From Streptomyces jeddahensis (lineage in GTDB: Bacteria > Actinomycetota > Actinomycetes > Streptomycetales > Streptomycetaceae), in the NCBI RefSeq assembly GCF_001642995.1, contig NZ_LOHS01000052.1, forward strand, positions 113,400 through 177,399: a stretch of 64,000 nt of DNA, given 5' to 3'. The notes under the pieces are model-generated. The model ran no database searches, was not told where the DNA came from, and worked only from the letters and a program-made list of their open reading frames with translations. The translations under genes and the position numbers were made by a program. This document shows positions 17,144 through 25,487 of this stretch, in pieces; the stretch's first letter is position 1, and each line of letters begins with the position of its first letter.

Positions 17144-17995
17144 ATGAAACTCTTCCGGCCGCGCGGCCGAAACGACGCCAGGCAGTTGATGAGATCCCCC
17201 TTGGGCCAGGCCATAGCCCTGTTCCAGGCCGGGCGCTATGCCGAGGCGGAGGCCGAGGCCCGCGCCGTGGCCGCGGCCCGGTCCCGGCCGCGTGACGACC
17301 CGCACGTGCCGCTGGCGCTGAGCATCGCCGCTCTCGCAGCGAGCGCCCAGGGCCGCTACGCCGAGGCCCTCGCCACATACGACGCAGCACTGCCGGTCTT
17401 CGGCAGGATCTTCGGCGCCGAACACCCGCAGACCCTGAAACTGCGCTCGAACCGCGCCCAGACGACGCTGAGCGCGCTTGACCAGCACGCCGAATGCGAG
17501 GCAGAGTGCGCGGCCGTCGCCCAGGCCGCGACCCGCGGCACGGGGCCGGAGATGCCGCTCATAGCAGCGGCCGCCCACAACGGACTGATCTACGCCCTCA
17601 ACGCGCAGGGCCGCCACCCGGAGGCTGAGGCGCTCGCCCGCGAGGCGCTCACCGCCCCTCCCGTACCGGGCCGGCTCACCCTGGTCCTGCGGCTCGGCCT
17701 GGCCCGCAGCCTCAACGGCCAGGCCCGCCACGAGGAAGCTCTCGCCGAGGCGGAGCGCGCCGACGAGCTGCGCCGCAGTCTGCCCGAGGAGCAGCGCCGC
17801 CCAGAGACCGGCGCCGTCGAGCTGGCCGTGGCCACCGCCCTCCTGGGGCTGGGCCGCGGTACCGAGGCCCGCCTCCGGGCCGCAGCCGCTCACGACGCCT
17901 GCCTGGCCACCTTCGGCCCGGACCACCGCCGCACCATCCGGGCGAAGGTCGCGCACGTCCCACTGAAACTCTGGTTCGGCGCGCTGAGCGCTTGA
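17144..17995 (+). CDS. Tetratricopeptide repeat protein
   Basis: 283 aa from ATG (MKLFRPRGRN). Several TPR-like helix pairs: LGQAIALFQAGRYAEAEAEARA, IAALAASAQGRYAEALATYDAALPVFGRIFGAEHPQTL, GLIYALNAQGRHPEAEALARE, GLARSLNGQARHEEALAEAERA. The FGAEHPQTLKLRSNRA pattern is that of NB-ARC/kinesin-light-chain type TPRs in Streptomyces. No enzymatic domain. Divergent from the GNAT gene (129-bp gap), and followed immediately by a terminator that includes its stop codon. Confidence 0.72.
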   Translation: MKLFRPRGRNDARQLMRSPLGQAIALFQAGRYAEAEAEARAVAAARSRPRDDPHVPLALSIAALAASAQGRYAEALATYDAALPVFGRIFGAEHPQTLKLRSNRAQTTLSALDQHAECEAECAAVAQAATRGTGPEMPLIAAAAHNGLIYALNAQGRHPEAEALAREALTAPPVPGRLTLVLRLGLARSLNGQARHEEALAEAERADELRRSLPEEQRRPETGAVELAVATALLGLGRGTEARLRAAAAHDACLATFGPDHRRTIRAKVAHVPLKLWFGALSA

Positions 17996-18026
17996 GTTGG
18001 CCAGTCGGGCCAACTAAAGCGCTCAG
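17984..18026 (+). terminator. Terminator hairpin after the TPR gene
   Basis: CTGAGCGCTTGAGTTGGCC pairs with GGCCAACTAAAGCGCTCAG with one internal mismatch and a short loop. The stop codon of the TPR gene lies within the left arm. Confidence 0.7.
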
Positions 18027-18165
18027 TCACACCAGCTGGACCTGCGTCTGAGTCGCTTTCGACCGACTACCCAGGCCCTTGGCCCAGAGATGGCCCACGG
18101 AGGTCAGGAACTGAGCTCGCTGCTTCGAGACCTTCGGCGGCTACTTCAACCTGATGTCCGTCCGC

Positions 18166-18672
18166 TCAAATGGCCTTGAGGACGACCCACCGCTGCCGCG
18201 GGATACCAGAGCCGCACCCTTCCATCTTCACGGCGTTGTTGACATAAGAGAGGCACATGGCGACGTCCCCGCCGAGCATCAGGACGCTCCTGATGAATGG
18301 GATGCCACCATCTGACGGGGACGGGGACACATACCACTGCTGCCTGGCGCCCCAGGAGGAGTCGCAGGGGGCCATAAACGGCACCCAGTCGTAGTCGCCG
18401 GTCACCGTCAGGCACCAATCGCTGGCTTCCTGCCGCATCGGGGTGGCGATTCCGGGCGTGTTGTTCCAGATCCATTCCTGGAACTTTCCTGAGTTGCACC
18501 CAGTCGTGTACAACCCCCTATCGGCGTAGTAGTCTAGACACTGGCCCGTGGCATAGTTCCGGAACCTGTTCACCGCCACTGCGGCTGACGCCGGTGTAGG
18601 GGTCACCAGTACCGCGAGCACGCTCAGGACCGCGGCCATTGCCGCCCACGCTGTCTTTCGATTCATCGGCAC
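18166..18672 (-). CDS. Secreted ricin-B-type beta-trefoil lectin-like protein
   Basis: 168 aa from ATG. A signal peptide spans about residues 1-31 (basic start, hydrophobic AAMAAVLSVLAVLVTPT, cleavage after ASA). The mature part has trefoil-like units NYATGQCLDYYADRGLYTTGCN..FQEWIW, WCLTVTGDYDWVPFMAPCD..RQQWYV and MCLSYVNNAVKMEGCG..RQRWVV, each with paired Cys and a Q-x-W motif, as in ricin-type carbohydrate-binding domains. One stand-alone trefoil with no catalytic domain. Cargo of the tRNA-Ser element; likely a secreted sugar-binding protein, ligand unknown. Confidence 0.72.
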   Translation of the reverse strand: MPMNRKTAWAAMAAVLSVLAVLVTPTPASAAVAVNRFRNYATGQCLDYYADRGLYTTGCNSGKFQEWIWNNTPGIATPMRQEASDWCLTVTGDYDWVPFMAPCDSSWGARQQWYVSPSPSDGGIPFIRSVLMLGGDVAMCLSYVNNAVKMEGCGSGIPRQRWVVLKAI

Positions 18673-18783
18673 TCCTCCCGCACACTCGCCCCACCCAGGG
18701 AACGCCTAAATCACAGGGCCAACAATGCCCACGTTTCTCTCATTGCAGTCCTCGCGGCTTCGCCCACACAAAGCAGGCCACTT

Positions 18784-19806
18784 GATGGCGCGCACGTCCC
18801 CGTCCTGGTACGAGCACTCCATCGCGTATGTACTCACGAAGTGGCCCCGCGCCGCCGCCAAGCACCGGGCGAGCATCGCCGAGTCGCTCGCCGTGGTGAC
18901 CCCGACGTTCGTCACCACCAAGCGCGCCACGGCACACCGTAGAGGAGGCGCCGGCAGACATCCGCGAGAGCGCGAACCCGCTTCCACGTGTCGGCTGGAC
19001 GCCGCCCGAGAGCGATGACGAGATTGACTTCCGGTTCGTGCCAGGGCCCACCGTGGCGCGCGCTCTTCTCGGAGCCGTTCGCGACGCCGGTCCGCGCGGC
19101 GAGCACCTCCACGCGTTCTTCGGCTGCCTCTACTACTCGGCGATGCGGCCCGGGGAGATCGTCGCGCTCAAAGAGTCGGACTGCACCCTGCCGCCCAACT
19201 CCCCGGAAACCGTGCAGGAATGGGAAGAGCTGCTCTTGGGGGAGAGCCGGCCAGAAGTCGGTGGAGGTTGGACCGACGAAGGCACGTCGTACGAGAAGCG
19301 CGGGCTGAAGCGCCGAAAGAGCGGCGACACACGCCCCGTGCCGATCCCACCCGTTCTCGTCCACCTGCTCCGCGAGCACATCGCCCGATATGGCACCGCG
19401 GACGACGGACGGCTATTCCGCGCGGCCCGGGGCGGCCGAGTCGCCCTGCCGATGGCCCATACGTACTGGTCAGAGCTGGGATACCGGCGAGAAAAGGGTG
19501 AGACAGGAAGCATGCGAAAGGGGTGCTCCGGAGTCCACCGAGTACTGCGACATCTGGGAGAGAGCACGAAAGGCGGTACTGTCCCCGCGCGAGGTCGAGT
19601 CCGACCTCGCGGCCGTGCCGTACTCCCTGCGCCACGCGGGCGTTTCCCTCTGGATCAAATCGGGAGTGGACCCGGCGGAGGTCGCCGCTCGCGCCGGCCA
19701 CAGCATCGCCGTGCTGTACCGCTTCTACGCGAAGATCCTCAAGGGCGGTCAGAAGCGCTCCAACGACCTGATCTCCCGCGCGCTCGACGAGGGGGACGCC
19801 CCCTGA
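18784..19806 (+). pseudogene. Tyrosine recombinase (integrase), frameshifted and rearranged, copy A
   Basis: The coding signal changes frame at least twice. The core-binding part (WYEHSIAYVLTKWPRAAAKH, SIAESLAVVTP) is in one frame near 18.8-18.93 kb. The first catalytic box (GCLYYSAMRPGEIVALKESD) and PVPIPPVLVHLLREHIARYG follow in a second frame from 19038. The C-terminal box (VPYSLRHAGVSLWIKSG, AARAGHSIAVLYRFYAK, active-site Tyr) is in a third from about 19533. Between the second and third segments lies 19451-19527, which resembles sequence normally found downstream of the integrase. The N-terminus is missing. Non-functional. Confidence 0.85.
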
Positions 19807-19951
19807 TCCTGGCCCACGGATGGCCCATACGCACTGGTCAAGGGTGGGATATGGGCGAGAAAGGGTGAGACAGGCTGCACGCGGAAGGGGTGTCCCGTTG
19901 TCCAGGACACCCCTTCTGACCAGCACCTAAGCTGACCTGCACGCGGTGGGT
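19533..19951. repeat. 419-bp repeat, copy A (integrase 3' end to att)
   Basis: Matches 21975-22393 with a constant offset of 2442 bp, no gaps and only two differences that I can see. It covers the integrase 3' end, the downstream region and the first nine bases of the att core, then diverges. Confidence 0.92.
19943..19951. other. Third, partial att core
   Basis: GCGGTGGGT, the first bases of the 57-bp att repeat, in the same position relative to the integrase tail as in the intact right att. Marks a former element end. Confidence 0.6.
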
Positions 19952-20213
19952 CCGACCGCCGGCCACGGCTCCTTGGCCCACACATGGCTCACAGCGGTCA
20001 GGAATCAGACTCGCCACGCCATGCAGACGTGCGTTGATCCGCTCTGCGTGCTGATCGGAGAGGAACAGGATCTCCTCCGCAGCACCGTCGAGGCGGAGGG
20101 AAGGAGCGCGCCCAGTCGACGGGCGCGCGACGAGTAGCCGCGCCTGACGGGCGCCGCACTACCGGTGCAGGATAAGTCCCGGGCGGGTCTTGTATGGCCC
20201 GAGCCCGGTCGAG
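19952..20213. other. Gap after the first integrase copy
   Basis: No convincing gene. It contains TTGGCCCACACATGGCTCAC (19973-19992), a motif repeated elsewhere in the element, and a 63-codon open frame (19946-20137) with no recognisable domain. Confidence 0.4.
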
Positions 20214-21224
20214 TTATGGATTACTTGCCAGGGATGTGGGAAGCGGCGGAACCTCCCTCCAACCCATCCACGTTGGGGGATTGTTGCTTTGGGGCAGCGG
20301 GATCGTCGGGTCGCAATGGGCTCCCTGAACACCAACGACGCAGACTTTTTCCCACTGCTTATGCGCGCGATCAATCACCTTGATGTATGCCGCGTGCCCT
20401 GAAGTTCCAAGGCCGTCAGTGGTATTCCAATCGACAGCTTGCTCGGTGACTCCGATTTGACAGGCTGTCCCTCCCGGCCAGGGATCATTCACGGTGAGAT
20501 CTGTCCAGGTGTACTCCACGACATGGCGTGATGGCAGCGGGGTCGGCGTGGACGAATCGAATCCCTTGTCGTACTCGGCTGTGCCGAGATAGAGGCGGCC
20601 GTCCTCGGTTACCACTGCAGTGACTTCCCGGGTCGGTTCGCCCAGGTAGTCGCTGTCGCTGTCGATACAAGGTCCGGGGGGCCCAGATGGGCCTTGAATC
20701 CCTGGGGATCCGCTCGGCCCGGGGAGCCCAGAAGGGCCCTGAATTCCTGGGGACCCGCTCGGCCCGGGAGGGCCAGAAGGGCCTTGCACTCCTGGGGCCC
20801 CGCTAGGTCCAGAGGGCCCAGAGGGGCCCGGAGTTCCTGGTGGTCCACTAGGCCCAGAGGGCCCACGGCTTCCAGGAGGGCCGGTGGGTCCGGGGGGTCC
20901 TGGGGGGCCTGAGGGTCCCGTGGGCCCCGGAGATTTCCGGTGGTGCGGCTTGCGGTAGTGCGTCGAATGCGGCTTCGAGCCGCACTTGTCCTTGTACTCG
21001 CCCCTGTCCCAGTCGTAGTAGAGGCACCCGTCGCCGCCAGCCGGGAGGCCCGCCGGGGCGGCAGCCGTGTTCTCCCTCGCCGTTTTCTCCTGCAAGTGCA
21101 GCGTCGCCGTCGCGGCACCGGTCGCGCCCAGCACCACGAGAGTCACGGCAGCCATCGCGCCGCCGGTGCGGAATGTTCTCCAGTGCGGTAGCGGGCCAAG
21201 CCGGGTCCTACGTGCAGGACTCAT
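20214..21224 (-). CDS. Collagen-like repeat protein, membrane-anchored or secreted
   Basis: 336 aa, ATG with GAGGAG six bases upstream. Hydrophobic signal/anchor at about residues 24-46 ([20 protein letters not shown]). After a short Cys-containing stretch ([20 protein letters not shown]), about 30 Gly-X-Y triplets rich in PSGP and PPGP run from about residue 94 to 185. A globular C-terminal domain of about 150 residues has no match that I recognise; it contains two more Cys near the end ([12 protein letters not shown]). Collagen-like triplets form triple helices in bacterial surface or phage-tail proteins. Inferred role: surface adhesin or matrix protein carried as element cargo. Confidence 0.8.
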   Translation of the reverse strand: MSPARRTRLGPLPHWRTFRTGGAMAAVTLVVLGATGAATATLHLQEKTARENTAAAPAGLPAGGDGCLYYDWDRGEYKDKCGSKPHSTHYRKPHHRKSPGPTGPSGPPGPPGPTGPPGSRGPSGPSGPPGTPGPSGPSGPSGAPGVQGPSGPPGPSGSPGIQGPSGLPGPSGSPGIQGPSGPPGPCIDSDSDYLGEPTREVTAVVTEDGRLYLGTAEYDKGFDSSTPTPLPSRHVVEYTWTDLTVNDPWPGGTACQIGVTEQAVDWNTTDGLGTSGHAAYIKVIDRAHKQWEKVCVVGVQGAHCDPTIPLPQSNNPPTWMGWREVPPLPTSLASNP

Positions 21225-21569
21225 GCGTTACTCCTCTAGGCCGTGGTGAGCCTGGCCAGCGCCGGGCTTCCCGCCACAATCATTTCGCCCCAGGGGCGAG
21301 TAAATAGGACTACAACACGTAATGATCACCAGTTCGGGCGCGTGTGAAGCGGCTCGCCGAGCCCGCCATCCGCCACGTGTGGAGAACTTCCCGCTGCTGT
21401 ATGAGAGGTTGAAGTTGCTTGTTAGCACACTCACAACACGGTCTGACGGTCCTTCAAGTACTCAGCAACATGGCGGCTTGGCCCGCTAGCTCTACCCCAG
21501 GTCGGTGGAGCGGCTTTGGGCTGGAGCTGCTTTGGGGCCAGTGATCACGGCCCCTTAAGCTCCGACGGT
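21225..21569. other. Intergenic gap upstream of the collagen-like gene
   Basis: Holds the leader and presumably the promoter of the collagen-like gene on the minus strand. AT-richer than average (for example ATAGGACTACAACACGTAAT near 21305). No gene is seen. Confidence 0.4.
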
Positions 21570-21574
21570 TGCGA

Positions 21575-21810
21575 GCCATTACCACACGTTGCCAACCATG
21601 TCGTAGAACCATAGGGGCGAAACGCCGCTGTGATAGCGAGAGACGGACGTCGTGCATTCCACGCCGGTCTCTCGGACGTTGCACTTTGCGGCAGTCCTCT
21701 GATCCCCCCACGGAAAAGTACGGCCGGAGGTACCGCGCGCCGCCTTCTCCCACTATTCGGCTGTCGGCAGCGATTTCCCCGGCCAAGGCGCGTACACCTG
21801 CGCGTCTGAC
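21575..21810 (-). pseudogene. Formylglycine-generating-enzyme (SUMF1) family pseudogene
   Basis: Minus-strand reading from about 21797 gives YAPWPGKSLPTAE, a TAG, WEKAARGTSGRTFPWGDQRT, AAKCNVRETGVECTTSVSRY, HSGVSPLWFYDMVGNVW, then a TAA followed by Trp. This is the FGE-sulfatase signature (GKRLPTEAEWEKAARG ... GRTFPWGD ... CN..E.G..TTPV..Y..G.SPYG.YDM.GNVWEW). Both interruptions fall where the family has Glu, so each is a single-base Glu-to-stop change. Both ends are lost; the upstream side abuts integrase copy B. Non-functional. Confidence 0.78.
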
Positions 21811-22248
21811 GGAACGTCGTACGAGACGCGCGGACTCAAGCGGCGAAAGCGTGGTGCGACGCGAACAGTGCCCATCCCGCCCGTACTCGTGCACCTGCTC
21901 CGGGAGCACATCGCGCGCTACGGCACGGCCGATGACGGTCGACTGTTCCGGGCTGCTCGGGGCGGACGGGTCCCGTCCACCGAGTACTGCGACATCTGGG
22001 AGAGAGCACGAAAGGCGGTACTGTCCCCGCGCGAGGTCGAGTCCGACCTCGCGGCCGTGCCGTACTCCCTGCGCCACGCGGGCGTTTCCCTCTGGATCAA
22101 ATCGGGAGTGGACCCGGCGGAGGTCGCCGCTCGCGCCGGCCACAGCATCGCCGTGCTGTACCGCTTCTACGCGAAGATCCTCAAGGGCGGTCAGAAGCGC
22201 TCCAACGACCTGATCTCCCGCGCGCTCGACGAGGGGGACGCGCCCTGA
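21805..22248 (+). pseudogene. Tyrosine recombinase, C-terminal fragment, copy B
   Basis: Open from about 21805: SDGTSYETRGLKRRKRGATR, then VPIPPVLVHLLREHIARYGT, GRLFRAARGGRVPSTEYCDI, VPYSLRHAGVSLWIKSG and AARAGHSIAVLYRFYAK with the nucleophilic Tyr. The central RH, GHS and Tyr elements are intact, but the N-terminal DNA-binding domain and the first catalytic Arg box are absent. A GTG at 21868 could start a 126-aa product, but without the missing parts it cannot recombine. Upstream of the shared 419-bp repeat the two integrases are only moderately similar, so they were different alleles. Confidence 0.82.
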
Positions 22249-22393
22249 TCCTGGCCCACGGATGGCCCATACGCACTGGTCAAGGGTGGGATATGGGCGA
22301 GAACGGGTGAGACAGGCTGCACGCGGAAGGGGTGTCCCGTTGTCCAGGACACCCCTTCTGACCAGCACCTAAGCTGACCTGCACGCGGTGGGT
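21975..22393. repeat. 419-bp repeat, copy B
   Basis: Partner of 19533-19951. Its last nine bases are the start of the att repeat and the 3' end of the tRNA-Ser gene. Confidence 0.92.
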
Positions 22394-22441
22394 GTGGGAT
22401 TTGAACCCACGGTGACTTGCGCCACGACGGTTTTCAAGACC
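22385..22441. repeat. att site, proximal copy, within tRNA-Ser
   Basis: 57 bp shared with 14763-14819; includes one base beyond the tRNA discriminator and reaches past the anticodon arm. The tRNA stays intact because the element supplies the same 3' sequence. Confidence 0.9.
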
Positions 22442-22470
22442 GTTCCCTTAGGCCGCTCGGGCAACCCACC
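22386..22470 (-). tRNA. tRNA-Ser(UGA)
   Basis: 85 nt; acceptor GGTGGGT pairs with ACCCACC, discriminator G, no encoded CCA. Anticodon arm ACGGT-CTTGAAA-ACCGT gives anticodon TGA. The long variable arm (GTGGCGCAAGTCAC) is the class II mark of tRNA-Ser, and the T arm has GGTTCAAATCC. Reads serine UCA codons and serves as the element's integration target. Confidence 0.95.
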
Positions 22471-22592
22471 TCGCCCCGGCCGCCTGGGACGGAGCGGCTA
22501 CAGCCTACCTGTCACGGACATGGGGACGGGAGCGTCCCGCCCCGGGACGCCACGACCCATGCGGCGGCGGGACCGGCCCCGCCGCCGTCGCG

Positions 22593-24185
22593 TCAACTGT
22601 CGCCCTTGCGCTCGCCCAGGACGACGTCGACCGTGTGCTCCTTGCCGTCCCGCTTGAAGGTGATCTTGACCGTGTCGCCGGGCTCGTGGGTCCAGATCTC
22701 GCCGATCAGGGTCGGACCGCTGTCGATCACCGTGTCGTCGAGCTTGGTGATGACGTCGCCGGGCTTGAGGCCCGCCTTGTCGGCCGGGCCGCCCGGGGTG
22801 ACCGGGTCGGCGCCGTCGGCACCCTCTTCGGTGATCTTCGCGCCGTCGCCGTTCTCCTCGAGGGAGACCGAGGCGCCGATCACCGGGTACACCGGCTCGC
22901 CCGTCTTGATCAGCTGGTTGGCGACGTTCACCGCCTGGTTGATCGGGATCGCGAAGCCCAGGCCGATCGAGCCGGCCTGGCCGCCGTCCAGGCCGTTGCT
23001 CGCGGACTGGATGGCCGAGTTGATGCCGATGACATCGCCGTTCGCGTTGAGCAGCGGGCCGCCGGAGTTGCCCGGGTTGATGGAGGCGTCGGTCTGCAGG
23101 GCGCTCATGTACGACGCCTTGGTGGTGCCCGTGCCGTCGCTGGAGGCCACCGGGCGGTTCTTGGCGCTGACGATGCCCGTGGTCACCGTGTTCGACAGGC
23201 CGAAGGGTGCGCCGATGGCGATCGTCGCGTCGCCGACGGCCACCTTGTCGGAGTCGGCGAGCCGCAGCGGCCTCAGATTGTCCGGGGCGTTCTTGAGCTT
23301 GATGACCGCGACGTCGTAACCCTGGGCGCGGCCGATCACCTCGGCGTCGTACTTCTTGCCGTCGGAGAAGGTCGCGGTGAGCTTGCCGCCGTCCGCCGCG
23401 GAGGCCACCACATGGTTGTTGGTGAGGATATGGCCCTGCTTGTCATAGACGAAGCCGGTGCCCGTGCCACCCTCTCCGTCGCCGGCCGTGGCCTCGATGG
23501 TCACGACGCTGGGCAGTGCTCTGGCGGCGATCCCGGCGACCGAGGACGGGTCGCGCTTCAGGTCCTGCGGCGTGTTCGAGGCGGAGACCGTGGTCGAGTC
23601 GCTGGCGGCGTCGTTGCGCTCCGCCGCCCAGTAGCCGACGCCGCCGCCGACGCCGCCCGCCAGCAGCGCGGCGGCCAGCACCGCGGCGACAAGTCCCCCG
23701 CGCCGCCCGCCCGGCTTCGGCTCCGGGGGCTGGTACGAGGATCCCCAGCCGGATCCGCCGCCTCCTCCTGCGTGCGCGGGGACGGCCGGCGGCGGGGGAG
23801 GCGGCCAGTCACCGGCGGCGGCACTGCCGTGCGACGCCGCGCCACCGTTCGGCACCGCACCGCCGTGCGGCTCCGGGGCGCCCTGTCCCGGCGTCCCATG
23901 AGCGGCGGCACCGGCGTGCGGGTACCCCGCACCATGGGCACCCGCACCATGGGCACCCGCACCCTGACCAAAGGCACTCTGATCGTGCGCGGCCTGCCCG
24001 TGCGCGACCTGCGTCACGGTGTCGCCCTGCTGATGTGCCGTGGCGCCCGCAGTGCCCTCGCCCTGCGTTCCGGGCGCCGAGCCGCCGGGCGCCGCCGATG
24101 CGGCGGATGTGGCGGGAGTTTCCACCGGCACGGGAGGTGCAGACGGGGCCGGGGGTACCGCAGTGCCCTCGTTCTCGGTGCTCAC
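22593..24185 (-). CDS. HtrA/DegP-like serine protease with PDZ domain
   Basis: 530 aa from GTG (STENEGTAVPP) with GAGGAG upstream. Residues 1-160 are a disordered Ala/Gly/Pro/His tail with short tandem repeats (GAGAHGAGAHGAG); one membrane helix at about 163-182 makes it a type II membrane protein with its protease outside. Trypsin-like triad: His in LTNNHVVAS (about 257), Asp in YDVAVIKLKN (about 291), Ser in GNSGGPL (about 374). A PDZ domain (about 432-525: GGPADKAGLKPGDVITKLDDT) ends the protein. Role: extracytoplasmic protein quality control. Divergent from the glycerophosphodiesterase gene. Confidence 0.93.
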   Translation of the reverse strand: MSTENEGTAVPPAPSAPPVPVETPATSAASAAPGGSAPGTQGEGTAGATAHQQGDTVTQVAHGQAAHDQSAFGQGAGAHGAGAHGAGYPHAGAAAHGTPGQGAPEPHGGAVPNGGAASHGSAAAGDWPPPPPPAVPAHAGGGGGSGWGSSYQPPEPKPGGRRGGLVAAVLAAALLAGGVGGGVGYWAAERNDAASDSTTVSASNTPQDLKRDPSSVAGIAARALPSVVTIEATAGDGEGGTGTGFVYDKQGHILTNNHVVASAADGGKLTATFSDGKKYDAEVIGRAQGYDVAVIKLKNAPDNLRPLRLADSDKVAVGDATIAIGAPFGLSNTVTTGIVSAKNRPVASSDGTGTTKASYMSALQTDASINPGNSGGPLLNANGDVIGINSAIQSASNGLDGGQAGSIGLGFAIPINQAVNVANQLIKTGEPVYPVIGASVSLEENGDGAKITEEGADGADPVTPGGPADKAGLKPGDVITKLDDTVIDSGPTLIGEIWTHEPGDTVKITFKRDGKEHTVDVVLGERKGDS

Positions 24186-24489
24186 AGCTCTTCTCCTCGA
24201 TCCACGGCTGTTCTTCTCGGTCGTACTCGGTTCGCCCAAGGGCACGATCCGGCACGGGCCAGCTGTGCAATATGTATGCGGCCAGCTTTTACCAAGGGAC
24301 GTCAGGGCACCATAAGCCGTTCCTGTGCGTCCGATGCCATCCTTTATCTCGGATGAAACGGACGCATCCGGGGAGCGCCCTCCGGCCGGAGCCGGCCGCT
24401 CCACTCCGCCGCTCTCCGGCGGCGTCTCCGGAACCCGCTTCGGGCCCGCCCCTGGCACATCTACCCAGCGGCGGTGGCACCATGACGCG
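24186..24489. other. Divergent intergenic region, htrA-like / glycerophosphodiesterase
   Basis: Must carry both promoters. The AT-richer patch GCAATATGTATGCGGCCAGC (about 24268) is the likeliest promoter zone. No gene or clear operator is seen. Confidence 0.35.
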
Positions 24490-25326
24490 GTGACCTACGC
24501 ACGACAGCACCTGATCGAGGTCGTCGCCCACCGCGGAGCCTCCGAGGACGCTCCCGAACACACCCTGGCCGCGTACAAGAAGGCGATCGAGGACGGGGCC
24601 GACGCGCTCGAATGCGATGTGCGGCTGACCGCCGACGGTCATCTCGTCTGCGTCCACGACCGACGCGTCAACCGTACGTCCAACGGCCGCGGCGCCGTCT
24701 CGGCCCTGGAACTCGCCGATCTCGCCGCGCTCGACTTCGGATCCTGGAAGAAGACGCAGACGCCCGCCGGGGACCGCGGCTGGGAGGAGAGCCCGGACTG
24801 GGAGGAGAGCCCGGACCCGGAGGACACCTCCGTCCTCACCCTGGAACGGCTGCTCGAACTCGTGGCCGACGCGGGTCGTCCGGTGGGGCTGGCCATCGAG
24901 ACGAAGCACCCCACCCGCTGGGCGGGCCAGGTCGAGGAGCGGCTGCTGTCCCTGCTCAAGCGCTTCGGACTCGACGCCCCGCCCGCGGAGGGGCCCTCGC
25001 CGGTACGGATCATGAGCTTCTCGGCGCGCTCCCTGCACCGCATCCGGGCGGCGTCGCCCACCTTGCCGGTCGTATACCTGATGCAGTTCCTCTCCCCGCG
25101 GCTGCGCGACGGACGCCTGCCCGTCGGGGTGCGCATCGCAGGTCCCGGCATCCGTATCGTCCGCAGCCACCCGGGATACGTCGCCAGGCTGAAGCAGGCG
25201 GGCCACCAGGTGCACGTCTGGACCGTCGACCAGCCCGCCGATGTGGAGCTCTGCGCCGAACTGGGCGTCGACGCGATCATCACCAACCGCCCCAGGCAGG
25301 TTCTGTCCCAGCTTGGCCGGAATTAG
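24490..25326 (+). CDS. Glycerophosphodiester phosphodiesterase
   Basis: 278 aa from GTG (VTYARQHLIEVVAHRG); the frame extends to 24325 but the extra 55 residues are low complexity. Hydrolyses glycerophosphodiesters from phospholipid breakdown to glycerol-3-phosphate and an alcohol. GDPD TIM-barrel motifs: AHRGASEDAPEHT (catalytic His and Glu), LECDVRLTADGHLVCVHD (metal Glu/Asp, second catalytic His), IETKHP, and C-terminal VHVWTVDQPADVELCAELGVDAIITNRP. No signal peptide, so cytosolic. A short Glu/Asp/Pro-rich insertion (WEESPDWEESPDPED, near residue 100) is a recent in-frame duplication. Confidence 0.92.
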   Translation: MTYARQHLIEVVAHRGASEDAPEHTLAAYKKAIEDGADALECDVRLTADGHLVCVHDRRVNRTSNGRGAVSALELADLAALDFGSWKKTQTPAGDRGWEESPDWEESPDPEDTSVLTLERLLELVADAGRPVGLAIETKHPTRWAGQVEERLLSLLKRFGLDAPPAEGPSPVRIMSFSARSLHRIRAASPTLPVVYLMQFLSPRLRDGRLPVGVRIAGPGIRIVRSHPGYVARLKQAGHQVHVWTVDQPADVELCAELGVDAIITNRPRQVLSQLGRN

Positions 25327-25487
25327 CTCCTCTTACACCGCACCGAGCGCCTGTTACAGGGAGTGCTCCGGCGCGTTCGATCTGTATTCGATCGTGACGA
25401 GTGCGTCACAGGACGCGTAGTGGCCGGTTTCCCATCGAACCCATCGGGGCATCCACACCGTGGCGTGGGGCGAAGGAGGTCTCGGGG

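Larger units (their letters stand above)
14763..22441. mobile_element. Decayed integrative element in tRNA-Ser(UGA), composite of at least two insertions
   Basis: Flanked by 57-bp direct repeats (14763-14819 and 22385-22441, one mismatch) that correspond to the 3' part of the intact tRNA-Ser gene at the right end. Inside lie two truncated tyrosine integrase copies, a 419-bp internal repeat, an IS5-type fragment, a SUMF1-family pseudogene and cargo genes. A third partial att (19943-19951) follows the first integrase tail, indicating two insertions in tandem at the same tRNA. No replication or transfer genes are visible, so it is probably immobile. Local GC is lower than the flanks in parts (about 14.9-15.5 kb and 20.2-20.6 kb). 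Confidence 0.85.
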
